This document shows positions 53,544-61,910 of a stretch of DNA of 64,000 bases, in pieces. The notes under the pieces are model-generated. The model had not been told where the DNA came from, ran no database searches, and worked only from the letters and a program-made list of their open reading frames with translations. The translations under genes were made by a program, and so were the position numbers. Numbering within the stretch: the first letter of the stretch is position 1; each line of letters begins with the position of its first letter. Origin of the DNA: Desulfomonile tiedjei DSM 6799 (GTDB lineage Bacteria; Desulfobacterota; Desulfomonilia; Desulfomonilales; Desulfomonilaceae); the NCBI RefSeq assembly GCF_000266945.1, contig NC_018025.1:5584001-5648000 (forward strand), given 5' to 3'.

Positions 53544-54128
53544 TTATGGCTTCAACAGACTGTTGAAAACCATGTTCTCGAAAACCAGCAAGGGCTCCAG
53601 GCTGTTTTCAGCCTTCATGCGGAGCAGCGCCCCCTCCCAACTGTTCAGCAGGAAGTCGGCAGTTTCCTGAGGATCGAGCGATTGCCTCACTTGCTTCAAT
53701 TCCCTTGCTTCTTTCAGGCATTGCGCTATGTTCCTGCTCATTCGCCTGAACGCTTCCTGCATTTTGGTGCGAAACGCTTCATTCTGATCTGCCATTTCCT
53801 GGGCGAGATTTCCGATAGGGCAGCCTCCTTTGAATCCCTGTTCTTCCGCTGCGCTCATCATGCTTCTGAAAAAGCCTCTGAGCCGTTCGATGGGACTTTT
53901 CCCGGTTAACGACAGTTGAGATTGCGCCATGGAGTCTATGAATTGCGTGTAGAAATCGATCAACTGCAATCCGAAATCGTCTTTGTTTTTGAAATAGAAA
54001 TAGAATGAGCCCTTCGGAACTTCAGCCGCGTCGAGAATTTCCTGTATGCCTGTGTGGTTGAATCCTTTCTGATGAATGATTCTGGCACCTTCGGTCAATA
54101 TTCGAAATTTCGTAGTCTCTTTCGCCAT
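53544..54128 (-). CDS. TetR/AcrR-family transcriptional repressor
   Basis: A 194-residue regulator. The DNA-binding domain (about 5-55) reads ILTEGARIIHQKGFNHTGIQ and EVPKGSFYFYFKNKDDFGLQ; the ligand domain has GCPIGNLAQEMADQN, frequent in NemR/YxaF-like members that respond to reactive or aromatic compounds. It precedes the CMD gene on the same strand and has a matching operator before its own start, suggesting autoregulation and control of the CMD gene. Confidence 0.93.
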   Translation of the reverse strand: MAKETTKFRILTEGARIIHQKGFNHTGIQEILDAAEVPKGSFYFYFKNKDDFGLQLIDFYTQFIDSMAQSQLSLTGKSPIERLRGFFRSMMSAAEEQGFKGGCPIGNLAQEMADQNEAFRTKMQEAFRRMSRNIAQCLKEARELKQVRQSLDPQETADFLLNSWEGALLRMKAENSLEPLLVFENMVFNSLLKP

Positions 54129-54157
54129 TTTAGATCAAAAATTCCTTAGAATCACAG

Positions 54158-54172
54158 TAGACCGGTCGTCTA
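54158..54172. promoter_or_regulatory. TetR-type operator before tetR
   Basis: TAGACCGGTCGTCTA contains arms TAGAC/GTCTA with a 5-nt centre and the GACCGGTC core. It lies 30 nt upstream of the tetR ATG, in promoter position. Confidence 0.7.
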
Positions 54173-54265
54173 GTTTTGTCAAGGCTCTTTTGATACCCGG
54201 AAATTCTAAAATTTTATGGCAAATGTCAGAATCTTTGTCCAATTGGGAAAGCGCTTCTCGAAAAT

Positions 54266-54305
54266 CGGTGGGTGCCGTGCCTCCGTGCCGACACATTTTT
54301 GATCA
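54266..54305. repeat. Dispersed repeat family A, copy 4 (partial)
   Basis: Only the hairpin portion is kept: CGGTGGGTGCCGTGCCTCCG followed by TGCCGACACATTTTTGATCA. The entry and exit parts seen in other copies are missing. It lies in the 54129-54473 gap between tetR and the gene at 54474, where no gene is seen. Confidence 0.75.
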
Positions 54306-54473
54306 ACAAATCGACCAGTTCGGCACATACAAGAGACGCCGTGCCCTACCGTTTCTTATAAAGGATCCGGTGTTCAAGAGGTAAGAGATTATGTCACTAC
54401 TATGAATGAGTTGCAGATCACGTGCCCACGGGCAGCAGAACGGTCTCACCGTAAACCGGCAGTCAGGCGAGCA

Positions 54474-54923
54474 TCATTTCTTCTTGAACATTCCGGTGAT
54501 ACTGAACTTTGATCTCTTTTCGGTCGCGACTTCCTCGGGAGACTGGGGCGGTTCGTCTTTGCGCTCGACCTTCGGGGCGGCTGGAGTGTCCGATGGTGCC
54601 GGCTGAAATGCGGTGAACATTCCCGCCAATTCGATGGTATCCAGGAATTCTCCGTCTTCACTTTCTATCCTCGGTTTTGGCGCGGGTGGAGGAGCGGGTT
54701 CGGGTGGTTTTTCCACTGGTTTCTTGATTCGATATTTTAACCCGCGTCGAGCCATGTCACTTTCGGAAATCAGCTTTCGTTCATAGAGCTGTCTGATAAG
54801 ATCCGCGAACCCGAGCGCGCTAATTTTGAACCGAGCCATAATCTCGGCATTGGTCATAGGTCCGCGTATTGCCTCGATGGCAGCTCTTGCGCCTACATCT
54901 CTGCTTGAAGTTTCTTGTGTCAT
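54474..54923 (-). CDS. Small proline-rich protein with the shared N-terminal helical module
   Basis: A 149-residue protein from ATG 54923. Residues about 5-55 (RDVGARAAIEAIRGPMTNAE, then RFKISALGFADLIRQLYERK) align without gaps to the modules of the ankyrin protein (19611) and the CPBP protease (51134). A proline-rich linker (EKPPEPAPPPAPKPR) and an acidic and polar tail ending SITGMFKKK follow. A TATAAT box occurs about 25 nt before the ATG, though no good -35 box is visible. It has no enzyme domain. The function is unknown; adaptor or anchoring is a guess. Confidence 0.75.
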   Translation of the reverse strand: MTQETSSRDVGARAAIEAIRGPMTNAEIMARFKISALGFADLIRQLYERKLISESDMARRGLKYRIKKPVEKPPEPAPPPAPKPRIESEDGEFLDTIELAGMFTAFQPAPSDTPAAPKVERKDEPPQSPEEVATEKRSKFSITGMFKKK

Positions 54924-55170
54924 GATGAGAAAAACCCTGGTCCTATTATACTGCACACCGAACTGGAGGGAGAACTTTTTGGCTCTAAAAAACTCATTTT
55001 TGACTCTGTTAAGAATCGGCATGGATTCGTACCACCCAGATTAGCAATCTGTTTGGAAAAAATAAGAGGTGCTTCTGATTGCCGGCGGTTTCCATTCTTC
55101 GGGTATTCGGGTACATTTTTGCGGTTTTTTGATTCGATAGTCTTGGGTTTGATACGGGCTTGCGCTCAAG

Positions 55171-55300
55171 ATGATCTGTGGTGCCGCTGGCACCACAGAT
55201 CATCGGCACGGACCTGCCTTGCAGGTCAGTGGCACCCAAAATCGACCTTAATCCCTGGGTACAGGGGGTGCCACTGACTTGGCTCCGCAGGTCAGTGGAG
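55171..55300. repeat. Perfect 15-bp hairpin and related inverted repeats
   Basis: ATGATCTGTGGTGCC and its exact complement flank a 3-nt loop (55171-55203). Beyond it, GTCAGTGGCACCC and GGGTGCCACTGAC form a second inverted pair around CTGACTTGGCTCCGCAGGTC. A related GACCTGGCTTCGCAGGTCAG lies near 46346. The 54924-55346 gap holds no gene. Confidence 0.7.
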
Positions 55301-55346
55301 CAAGCATCTTGAATCCAAAATCGTATGACACACCACGGGAGATCGT

Positions 55347-56555
55347 TTGAAGCTCAACAAAAAACTCATTCTCGTTTCTCTGTTGTATTTTGCCGAAGGC
55401 TTTCCCTTTGGGATCATTGAACAATCGTTTCCGGTTTATTTTCGGCTACATGGAATGTCACTCGGTCATCTGGGACTCTTGAGCCTTGTCAGTCTGCCGT
55501 ACGCGCTGAAATTCCTGTGGGCGCCTGCGGTGGATCTCATAGGAATGAGACGTCAATGGATTGCTACAGCACAGTACTTGATGGCCGCTTTGCTAGTTCT
55601 GCTCCTGCCGCTGGATCCTGCACAACCCGGTTTCTTGTTGTGGGCCTGTATCGCTGCCATGGCGATCGCGTCAGCAACTCAGGATATAGCCATAGATGCA
55701 TATTCGATAGAATTGTTGAAACCTTCTGAAATGGGGATTGCAAACGGATTCCGGCTGGCCGCGTACAGAGTTGCGATGGTCGTGGCAGGAGGTCTGTTCG
55801 TTGCAATAGGGGGCTGGATAAGCTGGCAATTCACTTATATCGTTGCAGCGGCAGTCCTTCTCGTCTGCGGCCTGGTATCATCCCGACTTCCGCCAATCGA
55901 TGTACAAAGACCGGAAGTCTCGGCAAAAGCGCTCTTTGCACCGGTTCTGGATATTCTTGCGCGGCCCGGTCTCATTCACGTTATCCTTTTTATTTTGCTC
56001 TACAAACTGGGTGACTTGGCTATGGGGCCCATGGTTCGTCCTTTCTGGCTGGACCGCGGCCTTTCAACAACGGAAATAGGACTTATCACGGGGAGTCTGG
56101 GAATAATCGCCTCAATCATAGGCGGACTTGCCGGCGGGCTATTCATGGTTCGCTACGGTATCTTCCATGGAGTGTGGTTCTTGGGCCTCTGGCAATCCGT
56201 AAGCAACCTGACATACGTCTGGGTCGCAGCATATCCGGAGTCCGGACACTGGGGCATCTATGTTGCGTCTTTTGTCGAATCATTCTGTGCCGGGCTGGGA
56301 ACATCGGCATTCCTGGCTTTCCTCATGAGCATCTCGAAAAAGCAGTTTTCTGCAACACAATACGCCATCTTTTCAGCATTGTTCAGAGTAACCGGAATTC
56401 TCGCAGGCTCCTCCAGCGGATGGATCACTGAAGGCCTGGGGTACTCACAATACTTCCTGATTACGTTCTTCCTCTCGCTTCCCGCATTCCTCTTCATCTT
56501 CCATGCACGAAGATGGATTCCCTCGGACAATGCAACCCCTGACCTCAAATCGTAA
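55347..56555 (+). CDS. Major facilitator transporter, AmpG-like
   Basis: A 402-residue, 12-span transporter. TTG 55347 follows GGGAG with 5-nt spacing. The start (LVSLLYFAEGFPFGIIEQSF) and FLWAPAVDLIGMRRQW, SATQDIAIDAYSIELLKPSE and KKQFSATQYAIFSALFRV segments are characteristic of the AmpG/PAT subfamily, which takes up anhydromuropeptides in enterobacteria. Whether it recycles cell wall or carries another solute here is open. It stands alone, with an insertion sequence after it. Confidence 0.9.
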   Translation: MKLNKKLILVSLLYFAEGFPFGIIEQSFPVYFRLHGMSLGHLGLLSLVSLPYALKFLWAPAVDLIGMRRQWIATAQYLMAALLVLLLPLDPAQPGFLLWACIAAMAIASATQDIAIDAYSIELLKPSEMGIANGFRLAAYRVAMVVAGGLFVAIGGWISWQFTYIVAAAVLLVCGLVSSRLPPIDVQRPEVSAKALFAPVLDILARPGLIHVILFILLYKLGDLAMGPMVRPFWLDRGLSTTEIGLITGSLGIIASIIGGLAGGLFMVRYGIFHGVWFLGLWQSVSNLTYVWVAAYPESGHWGIYVASFVESFCAGLGTSAFLAFLMSISKKQFSATQYAIFSALFRVTGILAGSSSGWITEGLGYSQYFLITFFLSLPAFLFIFHARRWIPSDNATPDLKS

Positions 56556-56645
56556 AGGCTTCTTTTGCCTGTTCGCAATCCAAGAAGTATACCGATTCTC
56601 GAAAGTAATCACGGATTGTGAAGAGCAGTTCCCAGCAATTGGTAG

Positions 56646-56656
56646 CGCCGGCCTCC
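56646..56656. repeat. Left target-site duplication of the insertion sequence
   Basis: CGCCGGCCTCC, repeated exactly at 58171-58181 just outside the right inverted repeat. Eleven bases fits IS4-family duplications. The joined target reads as one of the genome's CCGGC-type palindromic repeats. Confidence 0.85.
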
Positions 56657-58170
56657 CAATGCTGTTGAATTAAGGAAAGGGTTCTTGATTTTTCACGTTT
56701 AACCTCCGAGAATTCAGAAGGAATTGTGTTGACATGCGGGTAGTTACGCGCGATAAATTCTTTCAAAACAAGCTGCTGAAAGGATTTTATTATGGCACGC
56801 ATTATGCTTTGAAGAACCATGCCAACTTAGCGCGTACGCTGAAAAATTTCTTCACATTATTCCCGGACAAATCGACCCTTCCAAGAAACGCTCGCCTCAG
56901 GACTTTACTCGAAACAGAAAACTCGCCTTTGGAAAGCTTATCACCTTCATCTTGTCCATTGCCGCCAGTGGAAAGGGTAAAGGAGTGGACATGAAATCCG
57001 GTGAATTCTTTCGACATGCCAGAATTCTTGGCCTTTGGCCTGACGCCGAGGCGATCCATCGAAGCGCGCTCACCAAGGCGCGCAAAAAGGTGGATTGGAG
57101 GATCTTTCGGCAAATACTCGATGATGCGGTTGGTCTGGCTTATGAGTGTTGGCCTAAGAGCCCGAAGGACGAGTGGCATGGTATGTCCACTCATGCGATA
57201 GATGGCTCCGACTATACGCTTCCAGCCGCCGATGAGCTCAGGGCCGAGTTTGATCCTGAGAGCGGACTTGGGCAAGCGGGCAAAGGACATTATCCTCAGT
57301 GTCTTGTATGCACGCTCTATGACGTCTTCAGACGTCTGCCCATCGCAAGAACTGTGGTCCCGGTGAATTCTTCGGAGCGGGACCAAGCCAAACATCTCCT
57401 GCCCCTCGTGCCTGAGGGAAGTGTCTTGCTCCTGGATCGAGGTTACCCAGGATATGAATTTCTCAGCTACCTTTTGGACAAGTTCAAAGGCTATTTCGTG
57501 ATACGTTGCCCCGCAACGTCCACCTTCGCCACAGTAAAGGAATTCATTCGGAGCGGGAAGAGCGAAGCCGAAATCGTGATTCCTCCGACATCGAACTATC
57601 TCAGCCAGGTGACGGCTGAACAACGAAAGGCCGCCAAGCCCATCAGAGTGAGAGTCATCAGACTGTCCAATCCTGACGGAACCCTCTCGGTTCTCCTGAC
57701 GAATCTTTACGACAAGGTGGAGTTTCCGAGACAGGAGATCACTGACCTCTATTTCAGGCGATGGGAAATCGAGAGCTATTTCCGGGATGAAAAGATTGGG
57801 CTCGAAATCGAAAAATTTCATGGCAAAACCTGCAACAGCGTCCTGCAAGAACTCTTTGCAGCTGCGATCATGGCTGTGATCTCAAGAACTCTCATGGCCA
57901 TTTCCACCCAGTTACTCGGTGGAGAGCTCGGAGAACCTCAGTTCAAGAATGCGGTCATGACGCTCGCGTCTGAAGCCGCCGTGCTCGCCGCAGACGATCC
58001 TGAAAGAGCCATCGAAATCTTTCAGGATATTCTCAAAGAAATCTATCGTGTCAAATACTATCGACCAAACAGTCAGCGACCACCCCAACCAAGGGTGAAC
58101 AAGCAAAGCAAAAACAAATGGCTTTACCGCAGGTACAAAAATGTCCCCGCAGCTTAAGTCAACAGCATTG
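56657..58170 (+). mobile_element. IS4-family insertion sequence, about 1.5 kb
   Basis: A complete element bounded by 18-bp inverted repeats CAATGCTGTTGAATTAAG (56657-56674) and its partner at 58153-58170, which differ at one position. An 11-bp direct repeat CGCCGGCCTCC flanks both ends. It carries one DDE transposase gene. It lies between the AmpG-like gene and the FtsX permease gene and does not break any recognisable gene; it split an intergenic palindromic repeat. Exact ends and intact duplication suggest a recent arrival. Confidence 0.9.
56952..58157 (+). CDS. IS4-family DDE transposase
   Basis: At least 401 residues from TTG 56952. The DDE residues lie in AIDGSDYTLP, LLLDRGYPGYE and the IS4 signature YFRRWEIESYFRDEK (Y-2-R-3-E-6-K). 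Homology clearly continues upstream of the TTG: codons 56841-56951 read EKFLHIIPGQIDPSKKR and DFTRNRKLAFGKLITFILSI, normal for this group, and stay open back to 56757 with no ATG, GTG or TTG there. Another frame has ATG 56734 with its own plausible peptide ending LKNFFTLFPD. The N-terminus is therefore unsettled: an unusual start, or a frameshift near 56860 that would inactivate the gene. Confidence 0.85.
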   Translation: MSIAASGKGKGVDMKSGEFFRHARILGLWPDAEAIHRSALTKARKKVDWRIFRQILDDAVGLAYECWPKSPKDEWHGMSTHAIDGSDYTLPAADELRAEFDPESGLGQAGKGHYPQCLVCTLYDVFRRLPIARTVVPVNSSERDQAKHLLPLVPEGSVLLLDRGYPGYEFLSYLLDKFKGYFVIRCPATSTFATVKEFIRSGKSEAEIVIPPTSNYLSQVTAEQRKAAKPIRVRVIRLSNPDGTLSVLLTNLYDKVEFPRQEITDLYFRRWEIESYFRDEKIGLEIEKFHGKTCNSVLQELFAAAIMAVISRTLMAISTQLLGGELGEPQFKNAVMTLASEAAVLAADDPERAIEIFQDILKEIYRVKYYRPNSQRPPQPRVNKQSKNKWLYRRYKNVPAA

Positions 58171-58181
58171 CGCCGGCCTCC
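58171..58181. repeat. Right target-site duplication of the insertion sequence
   Basis: CGCCGGCCTCC, identical to 56646-56656. It continues into GTGCCGGCG, the remaining arm of the interrupted palindromic repeat. Confidence 0.85.
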
Positions 58182-58296
58182 GTGCCGGCGAACAATTCAC
58201 CAAACAAAGCAATAAGTTATCGCCGGCAGGGACGCCGGCGCTACTGATTCTTCCCATTGCAGGCATTGGATTCCGTCAAGACTTTCGATAACAGCT

Positions 58297-58467
58297 ATAA
58301 AATCGGGAAAACCCTTCTTGTAAGAAGTGTTTCCCCGAACCCCTTCCCAAAAACTTTTAACACTGGTCTAATGCACTGTTTTTTTTTGACCAAAAAAAAC
58401 AGTGCATTAGACCAGTGTTAAAAGTTTTTGGAAGGGTTTGGGGAACCTTTTTACAAAAAGGTTCCCC
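58297..58467. repeat. Three-part hairpin element (family E), copy 2, with a 40-bp perfect stem
   Basis: Outer part 1: AAAATCGGGAAAACCCTTCT and TAAGAAGTGTTTCCCC. Centre: a perfect 40-bp inverted repeat (58347-58386 and 58392-58431) around a TGACC loop. Outer part 3: GGGGAACCTTTTT/AAAAAGGTTCCCC (58440-58467), a 13-bp stem with a 2-nt loop. The copy at 31151-31315 shares the outer parts but not the central sequence. It lies downstream of the FtsX gene, so the structure may end that transcript. Confidence 0.85.
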
Positions 58468-58519
58468 AGATCTTACTGCTTTGAAAGCGCAACAGGTAAA
58501 AGAAACCTTCAGGATTCAT

Positions 58520-59677
58520 CTACCCGATATGTCGGAGGCCTTCGGCTATTCCCATACGTCCGACCCTGATAGCTGGAATCAGTGCTGCAATGAATCCAAC
58601 GGCCAGGGATACAATCAGTATGATGAGAATTGTGGAGTAATTGACTTCAAAAACCGGCAGAAACGATTCGAGCTGTTTTTGGAACATTCTGCCTCCAGGA
58701 AAGCTCAATGCTGCTCCGAGCATGCCCCCGATCAGTGAGATGGCCACGGATTCTCCTGCAATCAGCAGAAAGAGAAAGCGCGGTCTGAATCCCAGTGTTT
58801 TGAATACTGCGTATTCAGCCCAGCGTTCACGGGTCGTCATTGCCATGGTATTCGCGAGAACAATGAGAATGATAGCGATCACCACCATGGAAATAATCCT
58901 CACTGCGGCAACGATGGCTTCAGTCATTGCCACAAACCCCATCTGGAACGCTTTCTCGGTTTCCGTGAGGGTCTCCGCAAGGGAGTTTTTGAAGAGAGAG
59001 TCGATTTCTTCCGTTATTTCCGCGGATCTCTGGGGATCGTTTATCTTGACGAGGTACCATCCCACCTTGTCGGCCCGGTCAGGGTTGGTTTTCTTCAGCA
59101 CTTCGTTCAGGTATTCGTAACGGAAGAAGAAAGCGGTCTGATCCACACTTTTCCGTGCCCCCGTGTAGATGCCTTTGAGGACTAATTCAATACTCCCCGG
59201 GTATATCGTTCCTTGGAGGGGAATCACGTCACCAATCTTCCAACCGAAGCGCTCTGCAATGGTTTTTCCTGCTATGGCTCCGTTTCGGTCCCGATCGAAA
59301 GCTTTCTTCTCGTCCTCGGTAAGCAGGAACTCAGGATAGAGGTTAAAATAGCCGGATCCACTTACTGCAAATTGCGCGAAGAAATTCTTTTTTTCCTTGT
59401 AAACGCCCCCATACCAGCTTCCGTATTCGACTCCCGTTACTCCGGGCACTTGCGCGATACGATTCTTGTACGAGATGGGCAGCGCATAAATTAACGAAAT
59501 TTTGTTCCTGGTGATAAGACGGTCAGGTGAGGATGACTCCACTCCTATGTACCATGCATCGACCAGAGTGCGTAGGATGGCGAATGCAAGCATTGCCACT
59601 GCCACGCCGAGTATGGTCAATATCGAACGTAAACGGTGCCGAAACACATTCCTGATTATCAGTTTCAGCACTTCCAT
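58520..59677 (-). CDS. FtsX/MacB-type ABC transporter permease
   Basis: A 385-residue permease with one N-terminal span (RNVFRHRLRSILTILGVAVA), a periplasmic MacB-like domain (about 45-240) with LTEDEKKAFDRDRNGAIAGK, and three C-terminal spans of the FtsX domain (VIAIILIVLANTMAMTTRER, FKTLGFRPRFLFLLIAGESV and AVGFIAALIPAIRVGRM). Such permeases export lipids, lipoproteins or drugs, or act as mechanotransmitters. No ATPase gene is adjacent in the window. It begins 2 nt after the GTPase gene stop. Confidence 0.92.
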   Translation of the reverse strand: MEVLKLIIRNVFRHRLRSILTILGVAVAMLAFAILRTLVDAWYIGVESSSPDRLITRNKISLIYALPISYKNRIAQVPGVTGVEYGSWYGGVYKEKKNFFAQFAVSGSGYFNLYPEFLLTEDEKKAFDRDRNGAIAGKTIAERFGWKIGDVIPLQGTIYPGSIELVLKGIYTGARKSVDQTAFFFRYEYLNEVLKKTNPDRADKVGWYLVKINDPQRSAEITEEIDSLFKNSLAETLTETEKAFQMGFVAMTEAIVAAVRIISMVVIAIILIVLANTMAMTTRERWAEYAVFKTLGFRPRFLFLLIAGESVAISLIGGMLGAALSFPGGRMFQKQLESFLPVFEVNYSTILIILIVSLAVGFIAALIPAIRVGRMGIAEGLRHIG

Positions 59678-59679
59678 GA

Positions 59680-61413
59680 CTAAAGCGCGCCTTTGAGTTG
59701 ATGGGAAAAATAGGTATGTAGCTCATCCAACTTGTGGATGCTGTGGTCAATCCGCTCCAGGAGAGCCGTCGTGTTTGACGTGACCTGCGTTACGGCTGCG
59801 TCGAATTGTTCGTCTATGAGATCGATCGCCCGGGATGCGAGGCGCCGCGTTATCCTTTTCAGGCTCTTCAGTCTCCGTGAAGCCAAATACCAGATCAGGA
59901 ACAATTCACATAGCATCAGAGCTGCTAGGCCGGTCAATCCTTCGGGACCGAAGATATTCGTCAAGAAAGCCAAGACGATCTGAACAGCGCCATTGACGGT
60001 GGGATAATCAAGCCAGAGTGAGATTTTTTCGGGTCCGGCCAGTCTGATCGCAAGTATGAACGCCGGAAACCACAGAACTGCCTTTTGCCAAGATTTGCGC
60101 CATGTGGCCTTGAAACCTGTCAATGCAGAACGCGTGGAATTCACCTCACCGGCAAACGTTGCAGATGCCCGAGCAGCACTATCGTCCATTACAACAGACG
60201 GTTCGATTACCATGTCGCCACTCGTGTGGGTTAAGGAAAGCAGAAGCTCCGAGCGCACGTTTGCGGAAATCTTTTCCAGAAGCATTTTTCGGCTCTTGCC
60301 TACATTCCGGGCTGCTTCCTCGAACGTTCTGTCCAATTCGACTTGAACGGACTCTCCCTTAAATGAGCGACCCACGGTCAAGAGCCTCATGCCCCATGTC
60401 ACCGGGACAATAGAGTCATCTTCCCTTACAAAAAGAGCAAAAAGCGATTCGGCTATTCTCTCTTCGTGCTCAATAGATAAGAGACCTTTCTGTGTCGGTT
60501 TGCTTAAATTCTCTCCGGCAAGGCTCCTCAATGCACCGCTTAAGACCAGCTTCTCGACAGGATTTGCTGCCGAATCGATTTCACGAGTGATCTGGCGCAG
60601 TTCCTCAAGGAGATTGATCGTTTTTACCGATGCGATTTCTTTCGCATCGCGTTCGGCCATAAGATAATCACGAAATTTACTGAATTCCTGCAATAAGATG
60701 GGATCGGAATCCCCCGCGAATTTCTGAGCTGCTGAGACACTGAACAACCGAGGCAGCTCTATGTTTGCATCATGTTTCAGACGAAATGCCAGATCGCCGA
60801 GCACTTCTTTGAGCTTTTCGTATGGCCGTGCGGAATCGTCATGGATCAATTCGTCAGATTTGTTCAAGATGAAGGTGAAATTCTCGCGGTGAATGACTGT
60901 ACGGTTCAAAAACCTGTAAAAAGCAGAATCCGCATACTTTTCCGGAGTCACGACCCAGATTGCGGCATCCAGGAATGGCAAGATCTTTTCTACAACGATG
61001 CGATTTCGCTCTTCAGTGCTATCAAAATCGGGCAGATCCAGAAGAATGAGATCCCGTACGGATTCGGAATCGTGAAGCGCGTCGGGATCGCGCACGAGCC
61101 CTGCTATTTCGTCCAACCCTCGTGCAGTGTTACGGTGTCTATAGACTACAGCGCGGTCAGTATAGGGTCTTCTGTCTGAAGACTGAGAAATCTGTTTCCC
61201 TGCAAGAGCATTAATCAGTGTGGATTTTCCCACTCCTGTACCGCCAAGAATCCCGACATACAGTGCTTCGCCCGGTTTTTCTGCTTTTTCCCTGAGCTTT
61301 TCCGTTTTTTCAAGGAGAGACTCGCGGGTAGGCCGGTCGATGAGTATGGCCCCGTCCTCTGAAAGGAAGCGGGTAATGTGCCCTAACGCGTCCAGAATTG
61401 AGGTACGGTTCAT
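59680..61413 (-). CDS. Membrane-associated dynamin-like/Era-like GTPase
   Basis: A 577-residue protein. The GTPase domain has G1 GGTGVGKSTLINALAG, G3 LLDLPDFDS and G4 LNKSDEL. A long helical region follows, then two membrane spans near residues 455-510 (WFPAFILAIRLAGPEKISLW and LTGLAALMLCELFLIWYLAS), and a C-terminal helical tail. The plan resembles bacterial membrane GTPases of the dynamin or YcjX/YfjP kind. Pairing with an FtsX-type permease 2 nt downstream is unusual and suggests a joint envelope function. Confidence 0.88.
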   Translation of the reverse strand: MNRTSILDALGHITRFLSEDGAILIDRPTRESLLEKTEKLREKAEKPGEALYVGILGGTGVGKSTLINALAGKQISQSSDRRPYTDRAVVYRHRNTARGLDEIAGLVRDPDALHDSESVRDLILLDLPDFDSTEERNRIVVEKILPFLDAAIWVVTPEKYADSAFYRFLNRTVIHRENFTFILNKSDELIHDDSARPYEKLKEVLGDLAFRLKHDANIELPRLFSVSAAQKFAGDSDPILLQEFSKFRDYLMAERDAKEIASVKTINLLEELRQITREIDSAANPVEKLVLSGALRSLAGENLSKPTQKGLLSIEHEERIAESLFALFVREDDSIVPVTWGMRLLTVGRSFKGESVQVELDRTFEEAARNVGKSRKMLLEKISANVRSELLLSLTHTSGDMVIEPSVVMDDSAARASATFAGEVNSTRSALTGFKATWRKSWQKAVLWFPAFILAIRLAGPEKISLWLDYPTVNGAVQIVLAFLTNIFGPEGLTGLAALMLCELFLIWYLASRRLKSLKRITRRLASRAIDLIDEQFDAAVTQVTSNTTALLERIDHSIHKLDELHTYFSHQLKGAL

Positions 61414-61544
61414 GCCGCCTCACGCTAAGATTCGTTCATTGCAGTTCCGACAATTTTTCGGAACCGCTCGGACAATCATAACAGATCTCTTGCGTGCGGG
61501 CCTTTTGTAAGTGAGCTTCCGGCACAAACAGTTGTTCTTTTTCG

Positions 61545-61910
61545 TTATGGAACAACTTTGGCAGGTTCGCAGTTGCCGCATTCCGCGTCAATAGGCCTGA
61601 GCCACGGAAACCACACCGGAATGGGCTTCAGCGAAAAGCATGGGGCAGTAAACTGAATCGCTTTACCTGTCCACGGGATGCACACTTGCGATTTCCCCAG
61701 ACTTACCCACGGAAGGATATGGAATTCAGTCTTAACCAATGTAGGCCAGATGGGAACATCAAAAGGGAGAGACATTGAGCCCACGGTCTCGGGAGGAATA
61801 GGCCGGTCGGGGAGGCATTGACTGGGGCCTTCACCACTCAGGCATGCAGATCCTGAAACCAAAAGCATAAACGCAGCCACTAGTATCACAACGATATTCC
61901 GTGTTTTCAT
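61545..61910 (-). CDS. Small lipoprotein, hypothetical
   Basis: A 121-residue protein from ATG 61910, preceded by GAGGAAG; the TTG 61922 overlaps that site. The signal peptide (NIVVILVAAFMLLVSGSAC) ends in a lipobox with Cys about 23. The mature part is rich in Pro and Trp (VPIWPTL, HILPWVS, PVWFPWLRPI) and has several cysteines (QCLPDRP, QVCIPW, PCFSL, ECGNCE). I recognise no family. Confidence 0.65.
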   Translation of the reverse strand: MKTRNIVVILVAAFMLLVSGSACLSGEGPSQCLPDRPIPPETVGSMSLPFDVPIWPTLVKTEFHILPWVSLGKSQVCIPWTGKAIQFTAPCFSLKPIPVWFPWLRPIDAECGNCEPAKVVP

